Assembly: GCA_016938535.1 (NCBI GenBank)
Contig: JAFGUL010000211.1
Span: 1-12,824 of the forward strand
Direction: 5' to 3'
Length of the DNA stretch: 12,824 bases
Origin: Candidatus Delongbacteria bacterium
GTDB lineage: Bacteria; Delongbacteria; UBA4055
A model generated the notes under the pieces. The model was not told the origin of the DNA, ran no database searches, and saw nothing but the letters and a program-made list of their open reading frames with translations. Made by a program: the position numbers and the translations under genes. Shown piece after piece: positions 1 through 6,598 of the stretch (the stretch's first letter is position 1; every line of letters starts with the position of its first letter).

Positions 1-2
1 TA

Positions 3-1172
3 CTTATTCTTAGAAGATTGAATTATTTCATAGGTAAGATCTCTCATAATAAATTCGTTAAGATCAATGATAACACCAGACTTGATCTCTATATTCCGGG
101 ATTTCCATCGAAAGCTTTTTTTACTTCCTGTGAAAAATTTGCAGTTTTCAAAGAAAAACTTCCGTGCACTACAGTCCTGGTATCAGTTACTTCAGCCTGT
201 ACATATAAATGCGAACACTGTTATCAAAGATTGGACAAAGGAAAAGATGTTGATCTTGAAAAACTTATTCCTGTAGTAAAAATTCTTCAGGATAAAGGTA
301 TTGCATTTTTTAATATCGAAGGCGGTGAACCATTCCTTGTCTTTGACAGATTATTATCAATATGCAGAGAAATTGATAACCGTTCAGAGATCTGGGTAAA
401 TTCCACAGGATACGGTATCACAAAAGAAAGACTGCTTGAACTTAAGAAGACTAATCTTACTGCAATTATGTTTTCTCTGCATTCTTATGATCCTGAAAAG
501 GTAAATAAATTCATGGGCAACGATAAGGCTTGGTCAACTATGGAAAAGGCTATTGAACTTTGTCATGAGACCGGAATACCTGTCACTTTCAATTCATGTT
601 TGCTTAAGGAAGATTTCAGGAACGGCAATTTTGAGAAAGTAATGATTCAGGCAAAGAATTTCAAAGCTTCATTGATACAGTTGATCAAACCAAAGCCTTC
701 CGGTGCATGGCTGGAAAGCGGAGTTGAGGAATATTCCAACAACGATTTTGAATTGATAAAGAAAAAAGTCAATATTTATAATTCCGACAAAAAATACGAG
801 TATTTCCCTGCTATTTCCGCTCAGATAATCGAAGAAGACCCTGATATGTTCGGTTGCACAGCTGGAGGGACCGACAGATTTTATATCAATGCTAAAGGGG
901 ATGTTCAACCCTGTGAATTTTTGAATATCTCATTCGGTAGTATCAACGATGAAGAATTTGACGATATTTACGGTGGGATGAGAAAAGTATTTGAGATACC
1001 GGGAAATTGTATTCTGTGTGAAAAATTTTCAAAGGATATATATAAAATTTATAAGGAAAATGATCTGAAGACCCTTCCGCTTGATAAAGAACTTTCAAAA
1101 TTGATCTATGAGAATATTAAATGCGAAAATCCGACGAAGTTGTATCATAAGATAGAAAAAGAGATGAAGTGA
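3..1172 (+). CDS. Radical SAM protein with SPASM/Twitch-like C-terminal region (5' partial)
   Basis: Radical SAM enzyme. Counting from the TTG at 18, the [4Fe-4S]-binding CX3CX2C motif is CTYKCEHC at residues 61-68, followed by the EGGEP strand (101-105) that lies near the SAM amino group. The C-terminal part has C280, a GDVQPC segment (C299) and a CILC pair (331, 334), as in SPASM or Twitch domains that hold an auxiliary Fe-S cluster. Only these four cysteines are present, so one auxiliary cluster is more likely than two. The family includes peptide maturases and cofactor enzymes; the substrate cannot be told from the sequence. The frame is open to the left edge. The TTG at 18 has no good ribosome binding site, so the true start is probably outside the window. 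The gene converges on the minus-strand operon with a hairpin between them. By eye it is more AT-rich than the phosphofructokinase gene. Confidence 0.9.
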   Translation, partial: LILRRLNYFIGKISHNKFVKINDNTRLDLYIPGFPSKAFFTSCEKFAVFKEKLPCTTVLVSVTSACTYKCEHCYQRLDKGKDVDLEKLIPVVKILQDKGIAFFNIEGGEPFLVFDRLLSICREIDNRSEIWVNSTGYGITKERLLELKKTNLTAIMFSLHSYDPEKVNKFMGNDKAWSTMEKAIELCHETGIPVTFNSCLLKEDFRNGNFEKVMIQAKNFKASLIQLIKPKPSGAWLESGVEEYSNNDFELIKKKVNIYNSDKKYEYFPAISAQIIEEDPDMFGCTAGGTDRFYINAKGDVQPCEFLNISFGSINDEEFDDIYGGMRKVFEIPGNCILCEKFSKDIYKIYKENDLKTLPLDKELSKLIYENIKCENPTKLYHKIEKEMK

Positions 1173-1184
1173 TAGTTTATTACA

Positions 1185-1217
1185 AGAAATAAAAATGAGG
1201 GAAAAAATCCCTCATTT
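1185..1217 (-). terminator. Rho-independent terminator, possibly bidirectional
   Basis: A perfect 10-bp inverted repeat, AAATGAGGGA (1193-1202) and TCCCTCATTT (1208-1217), surrounds a 5-nt A loop. Read on the minus strand the stem is followed by a T-rich run (TTTTTATTTCTT), which makes it a good terminator for the five-gene minus-strand operon. It begins 26 nt beyond the stop of the 36-residue gene. On the plus strand the stem has an upstream A-run and only the three stem T residues after it, so it would end the radical SAM transcript less efficiently. Confidence 0.8.
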
Positions 1218-1242
1218 AGTGCGATTTATATTTGATAGTGTT

Positions 1243-1353
1243 TCAGATCATCTTATCTATTACCAGCATTGAAACAATTACAATGACGGAAAAAGCCATA
1301 AGAATGTATTCCTTTGCTCCGATGATCTTATTATCTTTCTCTGTCTTTTCCAT
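1243..1353 (-). CDS. Small single-pass membrane protein, 36 residues
   Basis: An ATG at 1353-1351 opens a 36-codon frame ending in TGA at 1245-1243. The product has a charged, lysine/glutamate-rich N-terminus (residues 1-15), a single hydrophobic segment (about 16-32, rich in I, V, L, M, F) and a short DKMI tail, as in a small one-pass inner-membrane protein. By the positive-inside rule the N-terminus probably faces the cytoplasm. An AGGAG sequence (minus strand, 1365-1361) lies 7 nt before the ATG, and the start codon is only 14 nt after the stop of the barrel gene, so it is probably the last gene of the sigma-factor operon and translationally coupled. The terminator follows at once. I recognise no family. 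The frame is short enough to arise by chance, but the ribosome binding site, position, clean hydrophobic segment and following terminator together support it. Confidence 0.7.
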   Translation of the reverse strand: MEKTEKDNKIIGAKEYILMAFSVIVIVSMLVIDKMI

Positions 1354-1360
1354 CCTGAAG

Positions 1361-1365
1361 CTCCT
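1361..1365 (-). promoter_or_regulatory. Ribosome binding site of the 36-residue gene
   Basis: AGGAG read on the minus strand, 7 nt before the ATG at 1353. It lies 2 nt after the TAA of the preceding barrel gene (1370-1368), so ribosomes ending there could reinitiate. Confidence 0.65.
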
Positions 1366-1367
1366 GT

Positions 1368-2858
1368 TTAGTAGTTGTATATATAGGAAAACTGGAACTG
1401 GTACGGGTTTTTATTCGAATCGAGTCTCTTGTGAGCCGATATCAGGTAATTATCTCCGATCGTCAATCCCAAACCGAACGATGTTTTCATAGTTGAAAAA
1501 CCGAATTTACCGATCCCTTCCGTGATCTTTTCAGAATCGTAGCTGTAAGCTTCACCCATGTCTAGAATAGCTCTCACTTCAGAAAGATCGAAGGCAGTAA
1601 ATCCGATTATGAACCTGTCGTAGAAGCCCCTGTTACCCGTAAATTCGTTCAGTTTGTACCCCGGAAGTGTGCCGGTTCCACCCATTGTTATGTATTTGAA
1701 GTTCGGTGTAGTTCTGTTCGCGGACATATCGAAGGGGCTGACGGATTCAAGTCTGAACAGATTGGAGAAAACGAACATATCCTTCACTCTGCTTTCCACG
1801 AAAATGCTGAAAAGGCCTTTTGTGAAAGAGAATTCCTGCTCATACTGGTCAAGTGTCTGTTCGTGAGTATAGTAGGTGTCGATAAAGGTGCCGAAACTTT
1901 TCAGTTTACCGACATATCTTGCTGTTGCGGTCAGCTCGACAAGCTTTCCGTCATCAGCGTCAAAATTCGGAGTAAAATCTCTTCCGTTAAAGAAAAGAGC
2001 CCACTGAGTTCTGTTACGCAAAGAGTCAATATCTTCCGAATATACTCCCGCTTTCAAACCGAATTCATGGCTGTTGTCGCCCTGTTCGATCTTATAAAGC
2101 GATCCTGCGAAAAGACCGTAACCTTCGGCCATGTAGTAGTTATAAAAGTCCTGATGAAGGAAAAATGCCGAGGTCGAATTGAGAGAAGAGGGCAGCTTTC
2201 TCTGATCTTCCGAAGCCACGCTTTTATACTGCGCTCCGCCGAGGATCAGTTTTTCGTCGAAAAAAGAAAATTTCTGATCGAAATAATATTCCCAGTCCTC
2301 CATTCTGAACGCATAACCTCCCGAAGCGTTCATTTTAAAATCGATATATTTTGTATCAAGAAGTTTGAAATCTGCATTCAGACCGAGGTACAAACCTTCT
2401 ACCTTGGAATAAGAAATGAAATCTTTTCTGATCAGCGAATTATGGAAGAAAAAACCTCTCTGGTCATCATTGTCGAGATAAAATGGATTTCCGGGACCTT
2501 TCATACCCATCGATATGCTTACTGACCTGTCGCCTTTATCCTTACCGAGTATGAGGCTTTTAAGCTCATCGACCACGAAAAAACTGGCCTCATCATCGAG
2601 TTCATCCGACCTGAAAACTTTACCCGCGTAAGCTATGACATCTCCGGTTACTTCTCCTGTACCGGCTATTTTTATATTTCCGGAATAAACTTCAAGACTG
2701 CCGTCAAGAAACCCTTTTATCTCAGCGTTGCCGTTATATACTTTCACATCAGATCTAAGTGTATCATTTTCTTCCAAAGTAAAATCTTTGAACTTTGATA
2801 CCGTATCCGCCGCAAGTAAACCGGTCAGTATTAAAGATAAAATTACAATATTCTTCAT
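1368..2858 (-). CDS. Outer-membrane beta-barrel protein with bactofilin-like N-terminal repeats
   Basis: A 496-residue exported protein. Residues 1-16 are a signal peptide ending near LLA-A. Residues about 33-85 form short alternating-hydrophobic repeats with turns at NG, DG, SG and TG, resembling bactofilin/polymer-forming domains or one beta-helix turn stack. From about residue 110 to the end the sequence alternates aromatic and polar residues as in amphipathic barrel strands, and it ends in YIYNY. A GTLPGYKLNEFTGNRGF segment (395-411), followed by a DLSEVRAILDMGEAY stretch, resembles the (V/L)RGY region and final strands of Omp85/BamA-type barrels; no POTRA domain is seen. GGAG lies 7 nt before the ATG. 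The gene is 18 nt after the DUF4097-like gene in the sigma-factor operon and is a likely target of that sigma factor. The Omp85 kinship is inference; export and a barrel fold are well supported. Confidence 0.75.
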   Translation of the reverse strand: MKNIVILSLILTGLLAADTVSKFKDFTLEENDTLRSDVKVYNGNAEIKGFLDGSLEVYSGNIKIAGTGEVTGDVIAYAGKVFRSDELDDEASFFVVDELKSLILGKDKGDRSVSISMGMKGPGNPFYLDNDDQRGFFFHNSLIRKDFISYSKVEGLYLGLNADFKLLDTKYIDFKMNASGGYAFRMEDWEYYFDQKFSFFDEKLILGGAQYKSVASEDQRKLPSSLNSTSAFFLHQDFYNYYMAEGYGLFAGSLYKIEQGDNSHEFGLKAGVYSEDIDSLRNRTQWALFFNGRDFTPNFDADDGKLVELTATARYVGKLKSFGTFIDTYYTHEQTLDQYEQEFSFTKGLFSIFVESRVKDMFVFSNLFRLESVSPFDMSANRTTPNFKYITMGGTGTLPGYKLNEFTGNRGFYDRFIIGFTAFDLSEVRAILDMGEAYSYDSEKITEGIGKFGFSTMKTSFGLGLTIGDNYLISAHKRLDSNKNPYQFQFSYIYNY

Positions 2859-2876
2859 TTTAATTCTCCGTTTTTC

Positions 2877-4010
2877 CTATTTTACCGTTATTCCGCCCAG
2901 ATTTGTCTCTATCCTGAGGCATTTATTGTTCCCGGTGCATATCCTGACATCGTCGTCAATATCCATTCCCGGTTCGTATTTGACCTTTTCATCTTTCAGC
3001 GATCTCAAAAAATTATAAGAGGAAGGATCTTTGAATCCCAGATTTACTTCTCCGAAATTAATTTCAATGCCTGAATCCTGACTGCCGAGAAGTGTAAATT
3101 CTTTAAGAGTGATATCGCCGAGATTTATTTCGAAATCAATATCGGAAGTTACATTGCTCAGTTCCAGTTCACCTGCGTTCAGCTCGACATCGATCATACC
3201 TGTCTGACTGTCTCTTATGCTTACACCCCCGAGAGAAGCTTTTAGTGTTATTCTATCTCCTTTAGTGTTCGATATCCTGATATCCCCGCTCTGATTTTCA
3301 ATCTCGGCTGCTGTAAATTTTGAAGATTCAATATCTATGTCTCCCACCTGGAATGAACATTTGAGCTGACCGTCGAATTCTTTAAGTTCAAACTCCCCTG
3401 CAGTGTTTTCCGCTGTTAAAGATCCGGTTATATTTTTTAGACGGATATCGCCTGAGTATGTTTTAATATCAAGAACGCCTTCGAAACCGTCAATTTTGAG
3501 ATCACCCGATTTGTTCCTGTAGTTGATAACACCGGAAACATTTTTTATGACTGTATCCATACTCTTTCCGTCCAGAAGGAGTTCGCCTTTCACACCTGAT
3601 ATATCTATTCTTCCGCTTTGAAAAGTGATTATCATTGAAATATTCTCAGGAGTAAAGACAGTCAGAAATTTTCCAGGTTCTTTTTTGTTGTCGAATTTTA
3701 TATTCAGTTCTTTTTCTCCGAGAATAAATTTTGATGCCTGCTCAAAAGAGCTGTCCCGGGTAAAAACGGTGTTTTTCAGTTCATCTTCCGAGTATCTCTT
3801 TTTGGAAATAAATATTTCAATATTTTTTGTTCTGCCGCCGATTATTTCAGCTTCAAAATTCTTTCCTTCGAGTGTAAGCTGTTTAATATTCGTATCATTG
3901 ACGATGATCTTTTTTGAACCGTCTGCGGAATATCCTGACAGTCCTGCACAGAAAATGCCTTCGGTCATTATAACGGCAAAGATCATGATCATTATAGTTT
4001 TTATCTTCAT
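2877..4010 (-). CDS. Exported DUF4097-like repeat protein (probable beta-helix)
   Basis: A 377-residue protein with a signal peptide (hydrophobic residues about 5-20, cleavage likely near FCA-G). From about residue 130 it carries a ladder of short motifs of the form (S/A/L/V)-G-(D/E/G)-h-x-h, at about residues 132, 168, 186, 204, 222, 241, 260, 279, 297 and 319, with a last one at 371. Most spacings are 18-19 residues, as expected for rungs of a right-handed beta-helix. This matches the DUF4097/head-GIN style of putative adhesins, which often sit beside ECF sigma/anti-sigma pairs. The likely location is the periplasm or cell surface. C21 is not in a canonical lipobox (GIFC), so a lipoprotein is less likely. 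The stop of the upstream gene overlaps its ribosome binding site (AAGGA), with a 10-nt gap, so the two are coupled. The precise function is unknown. Confidence 0.75.
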   Translation of the reverse strand: MKIKTIMIMIFAVIMTEGIFCAGLSGYSADGSKKIIVNDTNIKQLTLEGKNFEAEIIGGRTKNIEIFISKKRYSEDELKNTVFTRDSSFEQASKFILGEKELNIKFDNKKEPGKFLTVFTPENISMIITFQSGRIDISGVKGELLLDGKSMDTVIKNVSGVINYRNKSGDLKIDGFEGVLDIKTYSGDIRLKNITGSLTAENTAGEFELKEFDGQLKCSFQVGDIDIESSKFTAAEIENQSGDIRISNTKGDRITLKASLGGVSIRDSQTGMIDVELNAGELELSNVTSDIDFEINLGDITLKEFTLLGSQDSGIEINFGEVNLGFKDPSSYNFLRSLKDEKVKYEPGMDIDDDVRICTGNNKCLRIETNLGGITVK

Positions 4011-4020
4011 TTTATTATCC

Positions 4021-4947
4021 TTATTTTTCGTTCAGGTTTAATTTTTCTGCTTTGAATTTGAAAAATTCATTGTTTTCCGCAGAGACACTTCTCAGAGCTT
4101 TATTGGCAAACTCGGAGTCCGCACTTTCAAGTATCGTGAGCGCTTCGATCCTGTTCGTCTGGTCAGTGTCAGTCAGAACGGCTTTATAAAGAGCTTCACG
4201 CACGGCAATATCTGAAGTCTGATCAGAGACCATTTTCATCGCCATTCTTCGGATAAGCGGATCTTTGTCGGTGCTCATCACTCTTATAAGCGTTTCCGTA
4301 AAGGGAGTATCTCCTGATTTGTTCATAGCTTTCATAGTCTTATATTTTACACCCGAAGAGTTTTCATGCTCCACGAGGTAATTTAACATCCTTATTATCT
4401 CGGGATCGTTCTTTGAGCCTCTTATTACCTTGTTCGTGCTTACATCGAAATTGATTATCAGCTCATTTCCCGATTCTTCTATATTGAGATTGTCAACTTT
4501 ATATTTATTCATATCTATACCGCTGTAAATATTTTCTTCTGTGTGTGAAACATTTTTGTAAGGTATATCGCCGGTTCTGACATGAGATATGTTTGAAGGT
4601 GCCGATGATCTTCCGGGCCCGAAATGATACATTGTCGCGTAAAATGTCAGTAGAACTACCGCTGCGTATTTTGCAAAATTCTTTACATATATGTTCACAT
4701 CGAATACCGAATGTGGTCTTAAGTCCGAAATTGAAGCCGACAGTTTTTCTCTATTCTCTGCGAGAAGATCGTCCGGGGCGTCTGATAATGCTTCTTCCCG
4801 CAAAAGTTCTCTCTGCTTTTCAAGTTCTGAAAAATATTTCATAAGCTCAGGGTCTTTTTTCAGTTCATCTTTAATTCTGCCGGCTTCTGCAGGATCGGTT
4901 ATTTCACCGTAAACCAGATCGAATATTTTATCTTTAATGTTATCCAT
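4021..4947 (-). CDS. Probable membrane anti-sigma factor with C-terminal HEAT-like repeats
   Basis: A 308-residue protein in the position of an anti-sigma factor, 15 nt after the ECF sigma gene. The N-terminal 80 residues are helical and charged (acidic start, then a DPELMKYFSELEKQRELL coiled-type stretch), like anti-sigma N-terminal domains with their short DPE motif. No HXXXCXXC zinc motif is present, so it would be a non-zinc type. One membrane segment spans about residues 91-107. After a linker and a beta-like segment (150-175), residues about 180-305 form alpha-helical pairs of HEAT type, with DKDPLIRRMAMKMVSDQ and TDQTNRIEALTILESAD as the clearest repeats. The expected topology has the sigma-binding part in the cytoplasm and the HEAT repeats in the periplasm as a possible sensor. 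AGGGG lies 7 nt before the ATG. Assignment rests on neighbour and architecture, not on a conserved active residue. Confidence 0.7.
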   Translation of the reverse strand: MDNIKDKIFDLVYGEITDPAEAGRIKDELKKDPELMKYFSELEKQRELLREEALSDAPDDLLAENREKLSASISDLRPHSVFDVNIYVKNFAKYAAVVLLTFYATMYHFGPGRSSAPSNISHVRTGDIPYKNVSHTEENIYSGIDMNKYKVDNLNIEESGNELIINFDVSTNKVIRGSKNDPEIIRMLNYLVEHENSSGVKYKTMKAMNKSGDTPFTETLIRVMSTDKDPLIRRMAMKMVSDQTSDIAVREALYKAVLTDTDQTNRIEALTILESADSEFANKALRSVSAENNEFFKFKAEKLNLNEK

Positions 4948-4962
4948 AATTTCGCCCCTTTT

Positions 4963-5505
4963 TTAAATACCTATATTATTTTTTATATTTTCTACCGCCC
5001 TGTGAAAATATTTCTTCACGGTGCCTTCGTTGAGAGACAGGATATCTGCTATCTCTCTGAATTTTTTCCCTTCATAGCTTTTAAGGTAAACGACACTTTT
5101 CTGCTGAAGGGACAGTTTTTCCAATTCTTTTTTCACCATCTCTCTCTTTTCCTCTTCGCTAAGCTCGAGTTCTTTGGCTTCGAGGTGATCTTCCGAAATT
5201 GCAGGGGAGTGCACTTCCTCTTCAAATCCGGCATGATCCTTTCTCTGATTATAGGTCGTGTAGGCGGTATTTACTGCGATCCGGTATAACCAGGTGTAGA
5301 AAGATGATGACCTGTTGAAACGGCCGAGACTGTTGTAGGCTTTGATGAAGGTATTCTGATAAGCGTCCGATGCATCGTCTTCGTTCTTCAGTATGTTCAG
5401 TAAGAGGTTCATGATCTGCCTGTCATAATTTCTTATCAGTTTTTCGAAGGCTCTTCCGTCGCCTTTTGCCGCTTTTTCTATCAGTTCGTTCTCAATTCTT
5501 TTCAC
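4963..5505 (-). CDS. ECF-family RNA polymerase sigma factor
   Basis: A 180-residue extracytoplasmic-function sigma factor that directs RNA polymerase to a dedicated promoter set. Region 2 is at about residues 18-88, including the DASDAYQNTFIKAYNSLGRF core that binds the -10 element and core polymerase, and the FYTWLYRIAVNTAY helix. Region 4 is at about 125-175, with the typical LSLQQKSVVYLKSYEGKKF entry and a helix-turn-helix FREIADILSLNEGTVKKYFH (149-168) for -35 recognition. There is no region 3, as expected for ECF factors. The start is GTG at 5505, with AAGGA 8 nt upstream on the minus strand. It is the first gene of a five-gene operon, is followed by a probable membrane anti-sigma factor, and lies behind an ECF-type promoter that it probably recognises itself. 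Confidence 0.95.
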   Translation of the reverse strand: MKRIENELIEKAAKGDGRAFEKLIRNYDRQIMNLLLNILKNEDDASDAYQNTFIKAYNSLGRFNRSSSFYTWLYRIAVNTAYTTYNQRKDHAGFEEEVHSPAISEDHLEAKELELSEEEKREMVKKELEKLSLQQKSVVYLKSYEGKKFREIADILSLNEGTVKKYFHRAVENIKNNIGI

Positions 5506-5524
5506 TTCGCTTTTCCTTTTCTTT

Positions 5525-5552
5525 TCTCCCGGGAGACAGACGCGTCCGTCTG
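5525..5552 (-). promoter_or_regulatory. Tandem dyads filling the leader of the sigma operon
   Basis: Two dyads abut each other. TCTCCCGGGAGA at 5525-5536 is a perfect 12-bp palindrome. At 5537-5552, CAGACG and CGTCTG form a 6-bp stem around a 4-nt loop. With the predicted start of transcription near 5550, the second dyad would lie at or next to the very 5' end of the mRNA and the first just before the ribosome binding site. They could be a 5' stabilising hairpin, a translation-control structure or protein-binding sites in DNA; the sequence does not decide. Confidence 0.4.
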
Positions 5553-5556
5553 ATAC

Positions 5557-5586
5557 TTAGACCCGTGTTTTATAAAAAAGTTGTCA
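5557..5586 (-). promoter_or_regulatory. ECF-type promoter of the sigma operon
   Basis: Read on the minus strand, TGACAACTT (5586-5578) and GTCTAA (5562-5557) are separated by 15 nt, giving AAC-N16-GGTC. This fits the general ECF promoter layout of an AAC-containing -35 and a CGTC-like -10 about 16-17 nt apart. It lies directly upstream of the sigma gene, about 50 nt before its GTG, consistent with autoregulation. No equally good copy was noticed elsewhere in the window. Confidence 0.65.
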
Positions 5587-5674
5587 TTTCGTCCGGAAAT
5601 TATTCCCATATCGCAATTTAATAAAAAATGATGTGAAATACCATTTGTAAAAAACCATATTTATTGGTTATCTT

Positions 5675-5680
5675 TATACT
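5675..5680 (+). promoter_or_regulatory. Possible -10 element of the xerD operon
   Basis: TATACT at 5675-5680 matches five of six bases of TATAAT and lies 18 nt before the xerD ATG, which would give a very short leader. No good -35 stands 16-18 nt upstream. A short dyad, AACCA (5653-5657) and TGGTT (5665-5669), occupies the spacer and could be an operator. Confidence 0.3.
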
Positions 5681-5688
5681 GTGAATAC

Positions 5689-5692
5689 GGAG
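5689..5692 (+). promoter_or_regulatory. Ribosome binding site fixing the xerD start
   Basis: GGAG stands 6 nt before the ATG at 5699. The in-frame GTG at 5681 has no such site, so the ATG is preferred. Confidence 0.7.
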
Positions 5693-5698
5693 AGTATA

Positions 5699-6598
5699 AT
5701 GAAAGACCAGATAAATGATTTTCTTATCTATTTGAGCAAAGAAAGGAATTATTCTCAGAACACAGTTTCATCATATAAGAATGATCTTTATGACTTAAAC
5801 AGATTTCTTGAAAAAAGTCTCGGAGAAGGATTTTCGCCGTCAGTAATAACCAGAAATGAGATCAGACCTTACCTGCGTGAAGTTCTTTTGAGCGGGAAAT
5901 CGAAGAAAACATACAACAGGCGTGTAGCATCTATAAAGAGCTTTTTCAAATTTCTTTTTATTACAGAACAGGTTGAGAAGGATATCGGTTCAGCTATAAA
6001 TTCGGTCAGATCTGAATCAAGACTGCCTGAGTTTGTGGGGAATGATCAGATGATAGATCTTATGGAGCATTTTACTGAAACAGATTTCCTGACTTCCAGG
6101 GAAAGCCTGATTTTCGAGCTTTTTTACGGTACCGGGATAAGGCTTTCAGAACTCTACGATATGAAAGTCGGAGACATAAAGAGGGGCAGAGATGTGTTCT
6201 CCGTAGTAGGTAAAGGTTCAAAGCAGAGGATACTCCCGTTGTCAGACCACATTAAGAGAAAATACGAGATTTATTCGGGGGAGAGGGAGACAGTTCTTCA
6301 AGATGCCGGTAAGTCGAGTGAATTCCTCTTCATAGGTAACAAAGGGACACATCTATCAAAGAGGCAGATACAAAGGATAGTGTCAGACAGACTCTTAAAG
6401 CTTGCGACAGTCCATAAAACCTCGCCCCATATCCTCAGGCACACTTTCGCCACTCATCTGCTCGACAAAGGAGCCGACATCATGTCGGTCAAGGAGCTGC
6501 TCGGTCACGAAAGCCTTTCAACAACTCAGGTCTATACCCATGTCTCGCTCGAAAGGTTGAAAAAGATCTATAAAAAAGCACATCCCAAAGGTGAATAA
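5699..6598 (+). CDS. xerD: Site-specific tyrosine recombinase, XerC/XerD family
   Basis: A 299-residue tyrosine recombinase of the Xer family, which resolves chromosome dimers at dif together with a partner recombinase and FtsK. The N-terminal SAM-like DNA-binding domain spans about residues 1-105 (YSQNTVSSYKNDL, then TYNRRVASIKSFFKFL). The catalytic domain shows the full set: R148 in TGIRLSEL, K172 in GKGSKQR, H244 and R247 in HILRHTFATHLL, H270 in LLGHESL and the nucleophile Y279 in QVYTHVS. Counted from the ATG at 5699 these are the residue numbers I recall for E. coli XerD, which supports this start over the GTG at 5681 and favours XerD over XerC. Length is normal. It is divergent from the sigma operon and begins a three-gene operon; the next gene starts directly after its stop. 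A horizontally acquired integrase is less likely given length and sequence. Confidence 0.93.
   Translation: MKDQINDFLIYLSKERNYSQNTVSSYKNDLYDLNRFLEKSLGEGFSPSVITRNEIRPYLREVLLSGKSKKTYNRRVASIKSFFKFLFITEQVEKDIGSAINSVRSESRLPEFVGNDQMIDLMEHFTETDFLTSRESLIFELFYGTGIRLSELYDMKVGDIKRGRDVFSVVGKGSKQRILPLSDHIKRKYEIYSGERETVLQDAGKSSEFLFIGNKGTHLSKRQIQRIVSDRLLKLATVHKTSPHILRHTFATHLLDKGADIMSVKELLGHESLSTTQVYTHVSLERLKKIYKKAHPKGE

Noticed and set aside
18..20. TTG as the true start of the radical SAM gene.
   Set aside because: The frame stays open upstream to the window edge and there is no convincing ribosome binding site, so a start outside the window is more likely.
1243..1353. The 36-residue gene as a peptide substrate of the neighbouring radical SAM enzyme.
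   Set aside because: It is on the opposite strand, coupled to the barrel gene, separated from the enzyme gene by a terminator, and reads as a membrane helix without a cysteine- or glycine-rich core.
1863..2525. A 220-codon open frame on the plus strand.
   Set aside because: It lies wholly antisense to the well-supported barrel gene, has irregular cysteine/arginine-rich composition and no ribosome binding site.
3942..4005. A lipobox at C21 of the DUF4097-like protein.
   Set aside because: The residue before the cysteine is phenylalanine and the sequence GIFC does not fit L-(A/S)-(G/A)-C; ordinary signal peptidase cleavage is more likely.
5681..5683. GTG as the xerD start.
   Set aside because: The ATG at 5699 has GGAG at 6 nt and puts all six catalytic residues at the E. 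coli XerD positions.
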